Assembly: GCA_964462125.1 (NCBI GenBank)
Contig: CAYWXT010000023.1
Coordinates: 1-34,645, forward strand
From: JAWLFY01 sp964462125
Lineage (GTDB): Bacteria > Planctomycetota > Planctomycetia > Pirellulales > Pirellulaceae
Direction: 5' to 3'
Length of the DNA stretch: 34,645 nucleotides
Shown: piece by piece, positions 16,207-24,652 of the stretch
How positions within the stretch are numbered: position 1 is the first letter of the stretch
Layout of the letters: every line of letters starts with the position of its first letter
The notes under the pieces: generated by a model
Told to the model about the DNA's origin: nothing
Seen by the model: only the letters and a program-made list of their open reading frames with translations
Databases searched by the model: none
Translations under genes and position numbers: made by a program

Positions 16207-17505
16207 TCACTGCCGTGCAGCGGGGCGTTCGCCGGTCGTTCCGTGTCCGTCTGCCTGGGGATCGTTGACGGGGCGGGCTTCTTGTGCCAAGCGTTGAAGC
16301 ATCGCCGACAGGCGCGTTTCCAATTCACCGAGGATCGGATCAGAGCGATCGCGTGGAGGTTTTTCGGGCGGGACCGGAATCGACTCATCGACCTCAATGA
16401 CAACGTGCAAGGGAATCGTATCGGCCGCCTTGCCGAACATCGCTTCCTGAATCCGCTGGATCGTTTCCACGATTCGCGTGTCGGTGACGTGGCCGGGTTG
16501 AAGATAGCGGTTGGGGAATGCCAGCAGGAATTGGGCGAGGTCCGCGGCGTCCACGGCGTTTTTCAGCTCTGGTGAAGGCGTGGCGGGCGCCGGGCGCGAT
16601 GTTTCCGGCGAGGAATCGGCGCGTGTGACGTGACGTGCGACGGCTTCGGTGCGTATCTTGCGGACTCGATCGCGGACCGATTGATCCTCGGGTTCAGGAT
16701 GCAATTCGAGTTGCTGCTCCGCCCGCTGCAGCAGATTCAAAATCAGTCGATCCCGTCGGTGGCGGAGGTCGCCGCTTTGAGAGCGGCCGAACGATTCGAT
16801 TTCTCGCAGGGCCAGCATTGCTTCGGCAAGCCGCCGGGTTCGTTGCAGGACCGTTTGCCCCAGGGGAGGTCGCCAGCCGATACGGTGTTCCAGCGCGCTG
16901 AGCTGCTCATCGGCCCAATCGCTGAAGTCGGACTGGCAGAGGTATTTCAGGGCGACGGGATGGACCACCAGGCGGCCGCCTCGTTTTTTTGCGCGGCGGC
17001 GCGCGGCGGTGCGAGCGATGAAGGTGACGCCGTCGAGCAGGGGTTGGAGGACGTCATTGGTGCGGTTGGTGGTCCCTTCGGGGAACAGGACCAGGGGCCG
17101 TTCCGCTTCTTCCAAGATGCCGATGGCGGTATCGAGTGACTGTCGGTCGGTGCCCTCGCGATTGAGACTGAAGCCACCCATGCGTCGCAGCGCGAACGAC
17201 TGCATGGCGTTCTCGTTGAACAGATGCCACGATGCCATGGCAAACAGATGCGTCCCGACTTCGCGAGCGAGCCACCCGAGGACGATTGGGTCGGCATAGC
17301 GGCAGTGGTTGGGGGCGAGCAGGATCCCATCACCGCGGCGGAGCGAATCGGCGAAACGTTCGGCGTGACGGCACTCGTACGAGACCACCCCTTCGTTCAA
17401 GCGGAGGTGCCAATCGATCAGCCGAAACCGCTGGATCAGACTGGGCCACCCGTTGCCTCGATGGGGTGGGACGAACTGGTAGGGTCTCTGAAATACGACG
17501 GACAT
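16207..17505 (-). CDS. PlsC-type 1-acylglycerol-3-phosphate acyltransferase family protein
   Basis: A 432-residue protein of the lysophospholipid acyltransferase family, which transfers acyl groups to the sn-2 position of lysophosphatidate or related acceptors at the membrane. The catalytic HX4D motif is seen as NHCRYAD (His67, Asp72). The acceptor-binding motif is FPEGTTN (141-147), and LNREGTDRQS at about 114-123 is the intermediate block. The second half (from about 200) is an extra alpha-helical region rich in Arg and Glu, unlike minimal PlsC (about 250 aa), and of unknown role. It lies 10 bp downstream of the kinase gene on the same strand, so the two are cotranscribed. No transmembrane helix is obvious. 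Confidence 0.85.
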   Translation of the reverse strand: MSVVFQRPYQFVPPHRGNGWPSLIQRFRLIDWHLRLNEGVVSYECRHAERFADSLRRGDGILLAPNHCRYADPIVLGWLAREVGTHLFAMASWHLFNENAMQSFALRRMGGFSLNREGTDRQSLDTAIGILEEAERPLVLFPEGTTNRTNDVLQPLLDGVTFIARTAARRRAKKRGGRLVVHPVALKYLCQSDFSDWADEQLSALEHRIGWRPPLGQTVLQRTRRLAEAMLALREIESFGRSQSGDLRHRRDRLILNLLQRAEQQLELHPEPEDQSVRDRVRKIRTEAVARHVTRADSSPETSRPAPATPSPELKNAVDAADLAQFLLAFPNRYLQPGHVTDTRIVETIQRIQEAMFGKAADTIPLHVVIEVDESIPVPPEKPPRDRSDPILGELETRLSAMLQRLAQEARPVNDPQADGHGTTGERPAARQ

Positions 17506-17515
17506 CTTGGCCCAA

Positions 17516-19099
17516 CTAGGAGGTCACCCGGGCCAAGAAATACCCGATTGCGATGGCGACGACGAAGAGGGCCGCGACGAGGGCGCTGATCAGCATCGGA
17601 TCGAGCCCTTTCCGCGATTCGCGAGAAACGCGATTGCGGAAGTCTTGGCGGACGGCGCGGTCGTCCTCCTGGCGGGGCGCCGTTTTGTTGACACCTGACC
17701 CGGCTGCTGATGACGAAGCCGCAGCTGATTTTTCCTTGTCCGCCCTCTTCTCGTGGATCTTGCTGACACCACGGTAACCCGACTCGATTTCGAGATCGAG
17801 GAAGCTGCCATCGAGCAGATCGGACGGGTTGCCTTTTTGCTTGACCGAGACCAATCGGCCGCTGTCGCTCGGACTCAGCCCTTCCCCTTTGAGTAGCTTC
17901 GAGCGGCTGCTCGCCAGTGTGTCGTCATTCTTGGCCGAGACGGTGTCACCACGAATCGAGGAGGGGGATCGTTCATCGTTGCCGAACGAGATCGAGGAGG
18001 AGTCTTCGTCGGGAAAGCTTTCCCCCAGCCCCGCCCGAACGGTTTCACCCTTGGGGACCTTGGCGGCGAAGCGGGCCATGACCTCCGCCACCTCACCAGC
18101 GGTCTGGTAGCGGTACGCCGGGTCCTTTTGGATCATTTTGACGCAAATGCCTTCCAGCTCCCCGGGGCATTCACTCCGAACCTTTCGGATCGACTTCGGC
18201 ATTTCGGTTTGATGCCGGGCGATCCGTTGGGCAAGCGTTCCGTCGCTGAAGGGAGGTTTGCCGGTGAGCAGGAAATAGAGTGTGCACCCGAGGCCGTAAA
18301 TGTCGGCCCGGTGGTCGACCGTGTGGCTGTTGAGCGCCTGTTCGGGGGCCAAGTAATCGGCGGTGCCAAGGACATTTTCGTTGTGGGCCACGGTCAGCGA
18401 CGCCTCCTCCGCCCCGCCTGCTTCGGCGACGAGGGCCAGGCCCATGTCGAGCAATCGCACCGTGCCATCGGAGTCGATCAGGAGATTCGCCGGCTTGACA
18501 TCACGATGGATGACCCCTTTGGAGTGGGCGTGTTGGAGCCCCAGCGCCGCTTGGCCGATCACCTCGGCAGCGGTGGAAATGTCCATGGGGCCGTCCCGTT
18601 TGACCAGCGTCTGCAGGTCCAACCCGTCGACATACTCCATCACGATGTAGTGGACGTCCCCTTCGTTGTCGATATCGTGGGCGAGGACGATATTGGGGTG
18701 GTTCAGCGACGCGATCGCCTTGGCTTCCAACTGGAAGCGTGCCAGGTAGGACGCGTCATGGAGCCGCTTCTGCGGCAGGACCTTGATCGCCCGTTTGTCA
18801 TGCATGCGGGTGTGTTCGGCCAGATAGACGCTGCTCATCCCGCCGGTGCCGATGTGTCCGAGCAGCTTGTACCGGCCGAGAAAAAAGCCCTTGTACTTTC
18901 CGGCCAGCAACTTCTCCACGTGCCAATCGGTCAGCATGCCTCGCTTGACGAAGGCGGCGGCGAGTTGCTTGGGGTTCCTGGGGAGTTTGTCGCCGTATTT
19001 TTCTTTGATTTTGGCGACGAACGAATCGTACGCGGACTTCTCGACCAGATTGCTTTTGGCAACCATCTCGAGGAAGCGTTCCGAGGTGATTTGTGACAT
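17516..19099 (-). CDS. Serine/threonine protein kinase, PknB-like, membrane anchored
   Basis: A 527-residue Hanks-type kinase. An N-terminal helical region of about 75 residues, often seen in planctomycete kinases, precedes the catalytic domain (about 77-345). Motifs: glycine loop GTGGMSSV (84-91), Lys106 in AIKVL, the catalytic loop HRDVKPANLL with Asp200, DMG (218-220) in place of DFG, and LAPEQ (250-254). A Ser-rich, low-complexity linker of about 150 residues follows, and one hydrophobic segment, ISALVAALFVVAIAIGYFLA, sits at the very C-terminus. The only soluble sensory part would be the short tail after that helix, so no extracellular domain exists. The downstream acyltransferase may be a target or simply a neighbour. 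Confidence 0.93.
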   Translation of the reverse strand: MSQITSERFLEMVAKSNLVEKSAYDSFVAKIKEKYGDKLPRNPKQLAAAFVKRGMLTDWHVEKLLAGKYKGFFLGRYKLLGHIGTGGMSSVYLAEHTRMHDKRAIKVLPQKRLHDASYLARFQLEAKAIASLNHPNIVLAHDIDNEGDVHYIVMEYVDGLDLQTLVKRDGPMDISTAAEVIGQAALGLQHAHSKGVIHRDVKPANLLIDSDGTVRLLDMGLALVAEAGGAEEASLTVAHNENVLGTADYLAPEQALNSHTVDHRADIYGLGCTLYFLLTGKPPFSDGTLAQRIARHQTEMPKSIRKVRSECPGELEGICVKMIQKDPAYRYQTAGEVAEVMARFAAKVPKGETVRAGLGESFPDEDSSSISFGNDERSPSSIRGDTVSAKNDDTLASSRSKLLKGEGLSPSDSGRLVSVKQKGNPSDLLDGSFLDLEIESGYRGVSKIHEKRADKEKSAAASSSAAGSGVNKTAPRQEDDRAVRQDFRNRVSRESRKGLDPMLISALVAALFVVAIAIGYFLARVTS

Positions 19100-19305
19100 G
19101 GGCTACCGGCCATGACCCCATGGAGCGAAATCGGAAGGTTTGGGAGGATACCACCTGCCGTAGCGGCCGTTAAGTTTATCGTAGCCAAAATCCAATTTCA
19201 CGCGAATTTTTTCCTCGTCAGCCCGATCCCGACAGGAGAGCCGAGATTCCCACGTCGATTGCCGATCGGATCAATTCTGCCCCGTTTCGTCCCAGTGTTC
19301 TCGGG

Positions 19306-19992
19306 ATGATGGCGAAGTTTTGGGCCCCTGGCCGGGTCAAAACGCGACTTGGCGAGTCGATCGGGATGCGGGAAGCTGCAGCGCTGCACCAGGTGTTCGT
19401 GGGTCATCTTTGCCAGATCCTCGCCGGTGTCGCGGCCCATCGGCAGGTGGTCCTCGACCCGATCGATCGGCTGGCCGAGGCGACACCCACCGTACCCGGC
19501 TCTTGGGAATTGGTGGGGCAAGGGAGTGGTGACCTGGGCCGGCGGATGGCAGGCTGGTTTGAAGAGCAATTGGCGGCGCCGCAGCCGGCCGGTGGGGCGC
19601 CGCTCCGCGCCGTCCTGATCGGGGCGGACTGTCTGACTTTGGGGCCGCGCGATATCAACCAAGCGATCGATGCGCTGGATTTGGCGGAGGTGGTGTTGGG
19701 TCCGAGTGTCGATGGCGGCTACTATTTGATCGGACTGCGGGGACCGTGGCGAGCGTCCTACGGGGGGCTGTTTCGCAAGATTCCCTGGAGCACGGGCGAG
19801 GTACTGGCGTTGACGCTCCGGCGCGCGCAGCAGGCTGGATTGACGGTCGCGCAACTCGCCGTGCAAGAGGACGTGGACACGGTTGGTGAACTCCAGCGAT
19901 TGCGTCAGAATCTTCAGGAGCGGTCGCATCACAACTCCGATGCGGATGAACTGCGCCGCGCCATCGAGTCCTCCCTTGCAGCGTCGGAATGA
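19306..19992 (+). CDS. DUF2064 / TIGR04282-type glycosyltransferase-like protein
   Basis: A 228-residue nucleotide-sugar-transferase-like protein (GT-A fold). The characteristic blocks are MAKFWAPGRVKTRLGE, LIGADCLTLGPRDINQAIDAL, VVLGPSVDGGYYLIGL, IPWSTGEVLALTLRRA and EDVDTVGEL. The Asp-Cys in ADC corresponds to the usual DCP/DSP region. The first ATG sits just inside the conserved first strand; the open frame continues back to 19174, but no ATG, GTG, TTG or CTG is available upstream, so either translation starts here or a rare codon is used. The stop overlaps the ThiO start (ATGA), so the genes are coupled. The family is linked to arsenosugar synthesis in some bacteria, but that role is not supported here. 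Confidence 0.85.
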   Translation: MMAKFWAPGRVKTRLGESIGMREAAALHQVFVGHLCQILAGVAAHRQVVLDPIDRLAEATPTVPGSWELVGQGSGDLGRRMAGWFEEQLAAPQPAGGAPLRAVLIGADCLTLGPRDINQAIDALDLAEVVLGPSVDGGYYLIGLRGPWRASYGGLFRKIPWSTGEVLALTLRRAQQAGLTVAQLAVQEDVDTVGELQRLRQNLQERSHHNSDADELRRAIESSLAASE

Positions 19993-21287
19993 CCATGACT
20001 GCAGAGGCCATCAAGACTTCGGAGGCCAGGATCATCATCGTCGGGGGCGGCGCGGTCGGGTTGACCCTGGCGTGGGAGCTGCTCCGCCGGGGGCAGCAGG
20101 TCACGCTGCTGGATCGCGAGCGGATCGGGTGTGGGACCTCTTGGGCGGCCACGGGGATCCTGCCGCCGGCGCGGTGGGAAACGGCGACCGACCCGCTCGA
20201 CCAGTTGCGCGGCTACAGTCATGCCCTGTTCCCCCGCTGGGCCGAGGAGTTGGGTCGTGTCAGCGGGGTCGATGTCGGCTTTCGGCAATGCGGCGGCTGG
20301 TACCTGGCGGAGAGCCGGGGTGAACGGGCCGCGATGATCGGGATGGCCGACTATTGGCAGGCGTTGGGGATCGAATGTGATCGGCAACCGTTGGAGGAGC
20401 TTTGCCGTCGCGAGCCAGGCTTGGCCGATTGGGCCCGAGCTCACATCCGGGCCCAGGATCAGGGTCTCTCTGAAACTCCCCCCACCCTTTCCCTCTCCTC
20501 CGCAAAGTCGGCGGAGAGGAGACAGAAAGAGCCGCTAGGCGGGCAGACGACCCAATTTCGGAAAAGCTCCGAGCCCGCCGCCGCCGCGTGGTGGGTGCCC
20601 GGGGAGTGCCAGATCCGCAGCCCCGACTTTTTGCGGGCGCTGACGATTGCCCTGCGGGACGGTGGTGCTGAACTGGTGGAAGGGGCTTCGGTTGACGATC
20701 TCCGCGATCGGGATCAGGGGGCGGAGGTGTTCGTTGGCGGCTCGTGGCGGGGAGCCGATGCGGTGATCGTTTGCGGCGGGGCCTGGAGCGGCCGGGTGGC
20801 CCACCGTTTTGGGCTGGAGCAGAGCTTGGTGCCGGTCCGCGGCCAGATCCTGCTGTTGCGCTCCGCTCGGCCGCTCCTTCGCAGCGTTGTCAATGTCGGC
20901 CATCGCTACCTGGTCTGCCGTGACGACGGCAGGACGCTGGTCGGTTCGGTCGAGGAAGAGGTCGGCTTCCGTTTCGGCACCACGCCGGAGGTCTTGCAGC
21001 GGCTTTACGAATTCGCCTGTGGTGTCTGTCCAGGATTGAGAGACGCCGTGGTGGAACGATCGTGGTCCGGTTTGCGGCCAATGACCTTCGACGGCTTCCC
21101 GATGATCGGAAGGATCCCCGAGACGGGGCACCTGTACGTCGCGGCGGGGCACTTCCGCAGCGGGATCCATTGGTCGTGCGGAACGGCCGTCGCCCTGGCC
21201 GACCAGATATTGGGCCATCGTCCGGAGTTGGACCTGAGCCGATTTCGGGTCGGCAAGCAACAACAAGGTGAGTGGAGGGGAGAATGA
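19989..21287 (+). CDS. FAD-dependent glycine/D-amino acid oxidase family protein (ThiO-like)
   Basis: A 432-residue DAO-family flavoenzyme that oxidises glycine or small amines. The FAD Rossmann motif IIIVGGGAVGLTLAWELLRRG is at about 15-35 and GTSWAATGILPPARW lies at 49-63. The PGECQIRSPDFLRAL segment follows at 204-218, RSWSGLRPMTFDGFPMIG near 355-372, and HFRSGIHWSCGTA near 387-399, all family blocks. In thiamine synthesis ThiO makes the imine donor for thiazole formation; no other thi gene is in the window. Odd: residues 158-198 are a low-complexity, palindrome-encoded insert absent from the usual family pattern (see the repeat entry). Overlaps the DUF2064 stop by 4 bp. Confidence 0.88.
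   Translation: MTMTAEAIKTSEARIIIVGGGAVGLTLAWELLRRGQQVTLLDRERIGCGTSWAATGILPPARWETATDPLDQLRGYSHALFPRWAEELGRVSGVDVGFRQCGGWYLAESRGERAAMIGMADYWQALGIECDRQPLEELCRREPGLADWARAHIRAQDQGLSETPPTLSLSSAKSAERRQKEPLGGQTTQFRKSSEPAAAAWWVPGECQIRSPDFLRALTIALRDGGAELVEGASVDDLRDRDQGAEVFVGGSWRGADAVIVCGGAWSGRVAHRFGLEQSLVPVRGQILLLRSARPLLRSVVNVGHRYLVCRDDGRTLVGSVEEEVGFRFGTTPEVLQRLYEFACGVCPGLRDAVVERSWSGLRPMTFDGFPMIGRIPETGHLYVAAGHFRSGIHWSCGTAVALADQILGHRPELDLSRFRVGKQQQGEWRGE
20461..20580 (+). repeat. Palindromic repeat inserted in frame in the ThiO-like gene
   Basis: A stretch of about 120 bp, in frame, encodes about 41 residues of Ser/Thr/Pro/Arg-rich sequence. It contains a C-rich run, then an imperfect hairpin: arms 20493-20503 and 20511-20521 (CTCTCCTCCGC and GCGGAGAGGAG), nine Watson-Crick pairs, one GU, one mismatch, 7-nt loop. 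Base composition and codon choice differ sharply from the flanking coding sequence. Confidence 0.8.
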
Positions 21288-22063
21288 CCGCTGAGAATTT
21301 CGAGCCGCCAGAGGGTTCCGCGCACGACGCGAGCCGCATGGATGACCATGGCGGTATCCAGGAGCCGGGCGGTGACCGCGAGCGATCGACGCTTGAACCG
21401 CCGGGGACCATCGCGGTGGTGGGTGCCGGACCGCTGGGCATCGAAGCGGCACTGTATGGGCGGTTTCTCGGCTACGATGTGACGTTGTTTGAGCGTTCGG
21501 CCGTGGGGGGAGCGATCTCGGACCGGCTCGAACAACCGCTTCCGCTGCCCAGCAGCCGTTGTTGGTCACCCCTGGCGGCATCGGCGTTGGAGGCTCAGTT
21601 CCCGGAACGGTTTCCTGGCAAGGGTCCGGAGACGGTCCGGGAGTGGCTCGAATCGGGCCTCATTGCTCTGACGGAGACCGACCTGTTGCGGGGGCGTTTG
21701 CAGATGCCGGCGACGGTGACCCGCATCGAATTGCTGGAGGTGACCGGCGATCAGGTGGCCGGCGACGGAGCGGATGACGAACGGGACGGGGGTCCCGTGG
21801 CACCCGATTTCCGGCTCACGGTCCAGGACGACTCGGGGGCGAACTCGAGCAGGGATTTCGAGGCGGTGATTTTGGCGATCGGCGTGGGGGAACCGCCGGA
21901 GCTCGCGTTCGAGCTTCCCCGTTCCTACTTCTTCCGCATCGGGGCGGAACCAGGACTGGAGGCTGAGCAGAGCCTGGTCCGCGGCCTGCGCGGGATCGTC
22001 ACCTTGTTTGCCGAACTCGCCGATCGCGCCGAACTCGACCTCTACCGGCCGCTGCGCCGCTAG
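21284..22063 (+). CDS. NAD(P)/FAD-binding Rossmann-fold protein, partial oxidoreductase-like
   Basis: A 259-residue protein that begins with a roughly 45-residue polar lead, then a dinucleotide-binding motif IAVVGAGPLGIEAALYGRFLGYDVTLFER typical of the pyridine-nucleotide-disulfide oxidoreductase superfamily. A later strand FEAVILAIGVGEPP is the typical second glycine-rich site. The C-terminal half of such enzymes is missing: it ends with an ELADRAELDLYRPL helix. The ATG at 21284 overlaps the TGA of the ThiO gene (ATGA) and is preceded by GGAGGGGAG. An upstream GTG at 21272 would add four residues. Function unknown; it may be a partner or electron carrier for the oxidase. Confidence 0.7.
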   Translation: MTAENFEPPEGSAHDASRMDDHGGIQEPGGDRERSTLEPPGTIAVVGAGPLGIEAALYGRFLGYDVTLFERSAVGGAISDRLEQPLPLPSSRCWSPLAASALEAQFPERFPGKGPETVREWLESGLIALTETDLLRGRLQMPATVTRIELLEVTGDQVAGDGADDERDGGPVAPDFRLTVQDDSGANSSRDFEAVILAIGVGEPPELAFELPRSYFFRIGAEPGLEAEQSLVRGLRGIVTLFAELADRAELDLYRPLRR

Positions 22064-22257
22064 GCCGTTCCGGCGGTGTGGTTTGGATCGATTGCTGGGG
22101 GTATGCGGTTTCCGTTGCGGGTCAGGCCAAGGCGGTTCTTTTCGGACGCGAGCGCTCGTGTGCGCCGAGCGTGATCTAGGGTTTCTCTGACACGGGGGAT
22201 GGAATTTCCCCTGATGGACGATCGCGGCGGCGGGACAAGCGCGGGGGACGTGCGGGG
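22064..22257. other. Intergenic region before the flagellar cluster
   Basis: The 194 bp before flbD contain no clear promoter. I saw no sigma-54 or sigma-28 consensus. A 15-codon ORF begins at 22214 and ends overlapping the flbD start (ATGA), but nothing else supports translation. Confidence 0.3.
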
Positions 22258-22473
22258 ATGATCAAGCTGACTCGACTCGATGGCGAATCGTTCGTGCTCA
22301 ACGCTGAGCTGATTCGATACATCGAATGTCGCCCCGACACCTTCATCACGCTGACCAGCGGCGAGCGGATCATGGTCCGCGAATCGATGGACGCCGTTGT
22401 CGACGCTGCGATTTGTTACCAGCAACAGAAACATTTTCTGCCCAGACCAAACGACCGCCGCCGCTCGTCGTGA
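22258..22473 (+). CDS. flbD: Flagellar FlbD-family protein
   Basis: A 71-residue protein matching FlbD: MIKLTRLDGESFVLNAELIRYIECRPDTFITLTSGERIMV is the conserved compact N-terminus, with the family pattern of I-x-L-T-R-L-(N/D)-G. It is a small cytoplasmic protein often found between the hook genes and motA. It is the first gene of the flagellar cluster here; hook genes (flgE) are not in the window. An ATG at 22258 follows a GGGG-rich stretch. The function is unclear even in well-studied systems. Confidence 0.9.
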   Translation: MIKLTRLDGESFVLNAELIRYIECRPDTFITLTSGERIMVRESMDAVVDAAICYQQQKHFLPRPNDRRRSS

Positions 22474-22512
22474 CCGCGGCGCGACCGTATCCCGTGGGGG
22501 GACCGCGACACC

Positions 22513-23274
22513 ATGGACATCGCTTCCGTCATCGGACTGCTCCTGGCCATCGGATTGATCCTCGGATCGATCTTTTTGGGCTCGGCTCCGTTCACGGCCT
22601 TCATCGACATCCCATCGGTGATGGTGGTGGTGGGGGGCGCGAGCGCCGCGGCGATGATCAGCTTTCCATTGGCCAGCATGCTCAAGTCGCCCAAGATCGC
22701 GTTCAAGGTGTTTTTCAACAAACCCGAGAGCCGGATGGACCTGATCAAGCAGATCGTGGCCTTGGCGGAAACGGCACGGCGGGACGGGCTGCTCGCGCTG
22801 GAATCGAAGATCCCCGACATTCCACATCCGCTGGTGCAAAGCGGCATTCAGATGGCGGTCGATGGAACGACACCAGAGATCGTGGAGGAGGTATTGCGTA
22901 CGGAGGTGGAGGCGATGAGCAGCCGTCACCGGGAGGGCAAGGGGATCATGAGCCAGCTCGGCCGGTTCGCCCCGGCGTATGGCATGATCGGGACGCTGAT
23001 GGGGCTGATCATGATGTTGCAGGATATGAGCGATCCGTCGGGGATTGGCAAGGGGATGGCGGTCGCGCTGATCACAACGCTCTATGGGGCGATCGTTGCC
23101 AACGTTTTGTTCTCGCCGTTCGCAGAGAAACTTGGGCTGATGAGTCGCCAGGAGATGATCAGCATGGAGATCGCGATCCGCGGCGTGATGTCGATCCAAT
23201 CGGGTGAGAGCCCTCGAGCGATCAACCAGAAGCTGCAAACCTTTTTGCCGGCCGACCAACGCGACGCTGACTGA
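22513..23274 (+). CDS. motA: Flagellar motor stator protein MotA
   Basis: A 253-residue, four-helix inner-membrane stator subunit that forms the ion channel with MotB. The N-terminal pair of helices (about 3-25 and 33-53) and the C-terminal pair (about 150-170 and 180-205) are visible. The cytoplasmic loop between them holds the charged segment LESKIPDIPHPLVQSG, and the conserved proline segment is GRFAPAYGMIGTLMGLI. ALITTLYGAIVANVLFSPFAEKL is the last helix. The TGA and the motB ATG overlap (TGATG, 1 bp). It has strong similarity to the MotA/PomA group; sodium versus proton coupling cannot be read from it with certainty. Confidence 0.95.
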   Translation: MDIASVIGLLLAIGLILGSIFLGSAPFTAFIDIPSVMVVVGGASAAAMISFPLASMLKSPKIAFKVFFNKPESRMDLIKQIVALAETARRDGLLALESKIPDIPHPLVQSGIQMAVDGTTPEIVEEVLRTEVEAMSSRHREGKGIMSQLGRFAPAYGMIGTLMGLIMMLQDMSDPSGIGKGMAVALITTLYGAIVANVLFSPFAEKLGLMSRQEMISMEIAIRGVMSIQSGESPRAINQKLQTFLPADQRDAD

Positions 23275-24044
23275 TGAAAGAGGAAGAGCAGGACGAACCG
23301 GGGATCCCAGAGTGGGTCGTGACCTTCGGGGACATGATGAGTCTGTTGTTGACGTTTTTCATCATGCTGGTCTCGCTCAGCGAGATCAAAGAGGAGGACC
23401 AGTACCAAGCGATGGTGGATTCGCTTCGGCAGCAGTTCGGTTACGAGCGGACGCTTGACGCCCTGGCTCCCGGTGACACGCGTCCCCGGGTGAGCGAGTT
23501 TTCGGTCCAGTCGACCACCGGTCGGGCTCGGAAGAAACACACCGCGCGGGGCGGGGTCCCTGAGAAGGCTCCGGTGGGCGAGGATCCGCACGTGCGGATC
23601 GTGCGTCCCGGCCAGACGACCGCCATTGGATCGGTCGTGTTTTTTGAGGTCGGTTCACCGCAGCTGGACGCGGCGGCGAAGCGAATCTTGCGGGAATCCG
23701 CGGCGCAACTGCGCGGCAAGCCGCAAAAGATTGAGGTCCGTGGGCACACTTCGGCGGAGTTTGCAGCGCGGACGGAGGGAACGGACGAAGCGATGGTGCT
23801 CGGATTCCGGCGGGCTGCCGCGGTGAAACAGTTTCTGGTCGACGAAGCGGGGATCGCGGCCTCCCGCTTTCGTCTTTCCTCGGCTGGAAGCAGCGAACCG
23901 ATGCATCATTCGGGAGACAACGCCTCGGTCGCCAAGAATCCCCGCGCCGAGGTGTTCCTGCTGGATGAAACGGTCAGCGACCTGCAGGGCACCGCCGAGG
24001 AGCGGGCCGCCCAGTCGATCCCCACCAACAACGTTGACATGTGA
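23274..24044 (+). CDS. motB: Flagellar motor stator protein MotB
   Basis: A 256-residue stator partner. One membrane helix near 17-37, TFGDMMSLLLTFFIMLVSLS, carries the ion-binding Asp20. A plug-like region and a linker with many charged residues follow, then an OmpA-like peptidoglycan-binding domain (about 115-240). That domain includes FFEVGSPQLDAAAKRILRES, IEVRGHTS, and FRRAAAVKQFLVDEAGI...RFRLSSAGSSEP. Start overlaps the motA stop by 1 bp. The membrane helix resembles PomB/MotS more than Escherichia MotB, but this alone does not establish sodium use. Confidence 0.95.
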   Translation: MKEEEQDEPGIPEWVVTFGDMMSLLLTFFIMLVSLSEIKEEDQYQAMVDSLRQQFGYERTLDALAPGDTRPRVSEFSVQSTTGRARKKHTARGGVPEKAPVGEDPHVRIVRPGQTTAIGSVVFFEVGSPQLDAAAKRILRESAAQLRGKPQKIEVRGHTSAEFAARTEGTDEAMVLGFRRAAAVKQFLVDEAGIAASRFRLSSAGSSEPMHHSGDNASVAKNPRAEVFLLDETVSDLQGTAEERAAQSIPTNNVDM

Positions 24045-24052
24045 GAAGCTCC

Positions 24053-24616
24053 ATGGCTGAGAAGCAAATTCCTGAAAACAGCAACGATGAAGGGGAAGCG
24101 CAAGAAGCGCCGGAACCCCGCAAGGGGAAGGGGATCGTCATCGCGTTCGTGGCGCTCGTCGTGCTGCTCGAGACCGCGATGTTCTTCTTCTTCGTCCCCA
24201 GCGCGGAAGAGGTCAGCGCCCTGGCCGAGGCTCGGCTGATCCAGGCCGTCCAGGAGGGCGAGGAGCAGGCCGAGGAACAGAGCTCGAGTGAAAACGAAGT
24301 CGAGGAGTTTGATCTGGGGACCTTCGGCGAGACCTTCAGCCCGGTCAATACCGATCGGTTCTTTCGGGTCGAAATGCGTCTCTACGGGCTGATTCGCAAG
24401 AAAAACCGCAGCAAGATGGAGGCCGAGTTCAGCGCCAAGAATGGTCGGCTGCGGCATGCGATCCGGATGAAGGTCCGCAACAGCGAGCTCTCGGAATTGA
24501 ATGACAATCAATTGGGGTTGCTCGAACGGCGAATTTTGACGACATGTAACCATCTCCTCGATGAGGATTTTTTGCTGGGGATCGGGTTTCACGACTATCA
24601 GCTGATCGAGGAGTAG
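24053..24616 (+). CDS. fliL: FliL-like flagellar basal-body-associated protein
   Basis: A 187-residue protein with a charged cytoplasmic tail, one membrane helix (about IVIAFVALVVLLETAMFFFFV), an acidic linker (EEQAEEQSSSENEVEEFDLG) and a globular periplasmic part. The globular part runs from FRVEMRLYGLI to GIGFHDYQLIEE. FliL surrounds the stator in other species and tunes torque. The assignment rests on architecture, size and position between motB and fliN; similarity to FliL proper is weak. An in-frame GTG at 24041 overlaps the motB stop, but the ATG at 24053 is preferred. Confidence 0.7.
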   Translation: MAEKQIPENSNDEGEAQEAPEPRKGKGIVIAFVALVVLLETAMFFFFVPSAEEVSALAEARLIQAVQEGEEQAEEQSSSENEVEEFDLGTFGETFSPVNTDRFFRVEMRLYGLIRKKNRSKMEAEFSAKNGRLRHAIRMKVRNSELSELNDNQLGLLERRILTTCNHLLDEDFLLGIGFHDYQLIEE

Positions 24617-24652
24617 CGGCGGAACCACGAGGGTCTTTGGAGGAAGGGTGAC

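Noticed and set aside
22214..22261. A 15-codon ORF ending in an ATGA overlap with flbD
   Set aside because: It is too short to judge, with no ribosome binding site of note and no similarity; the overlap could be chance.
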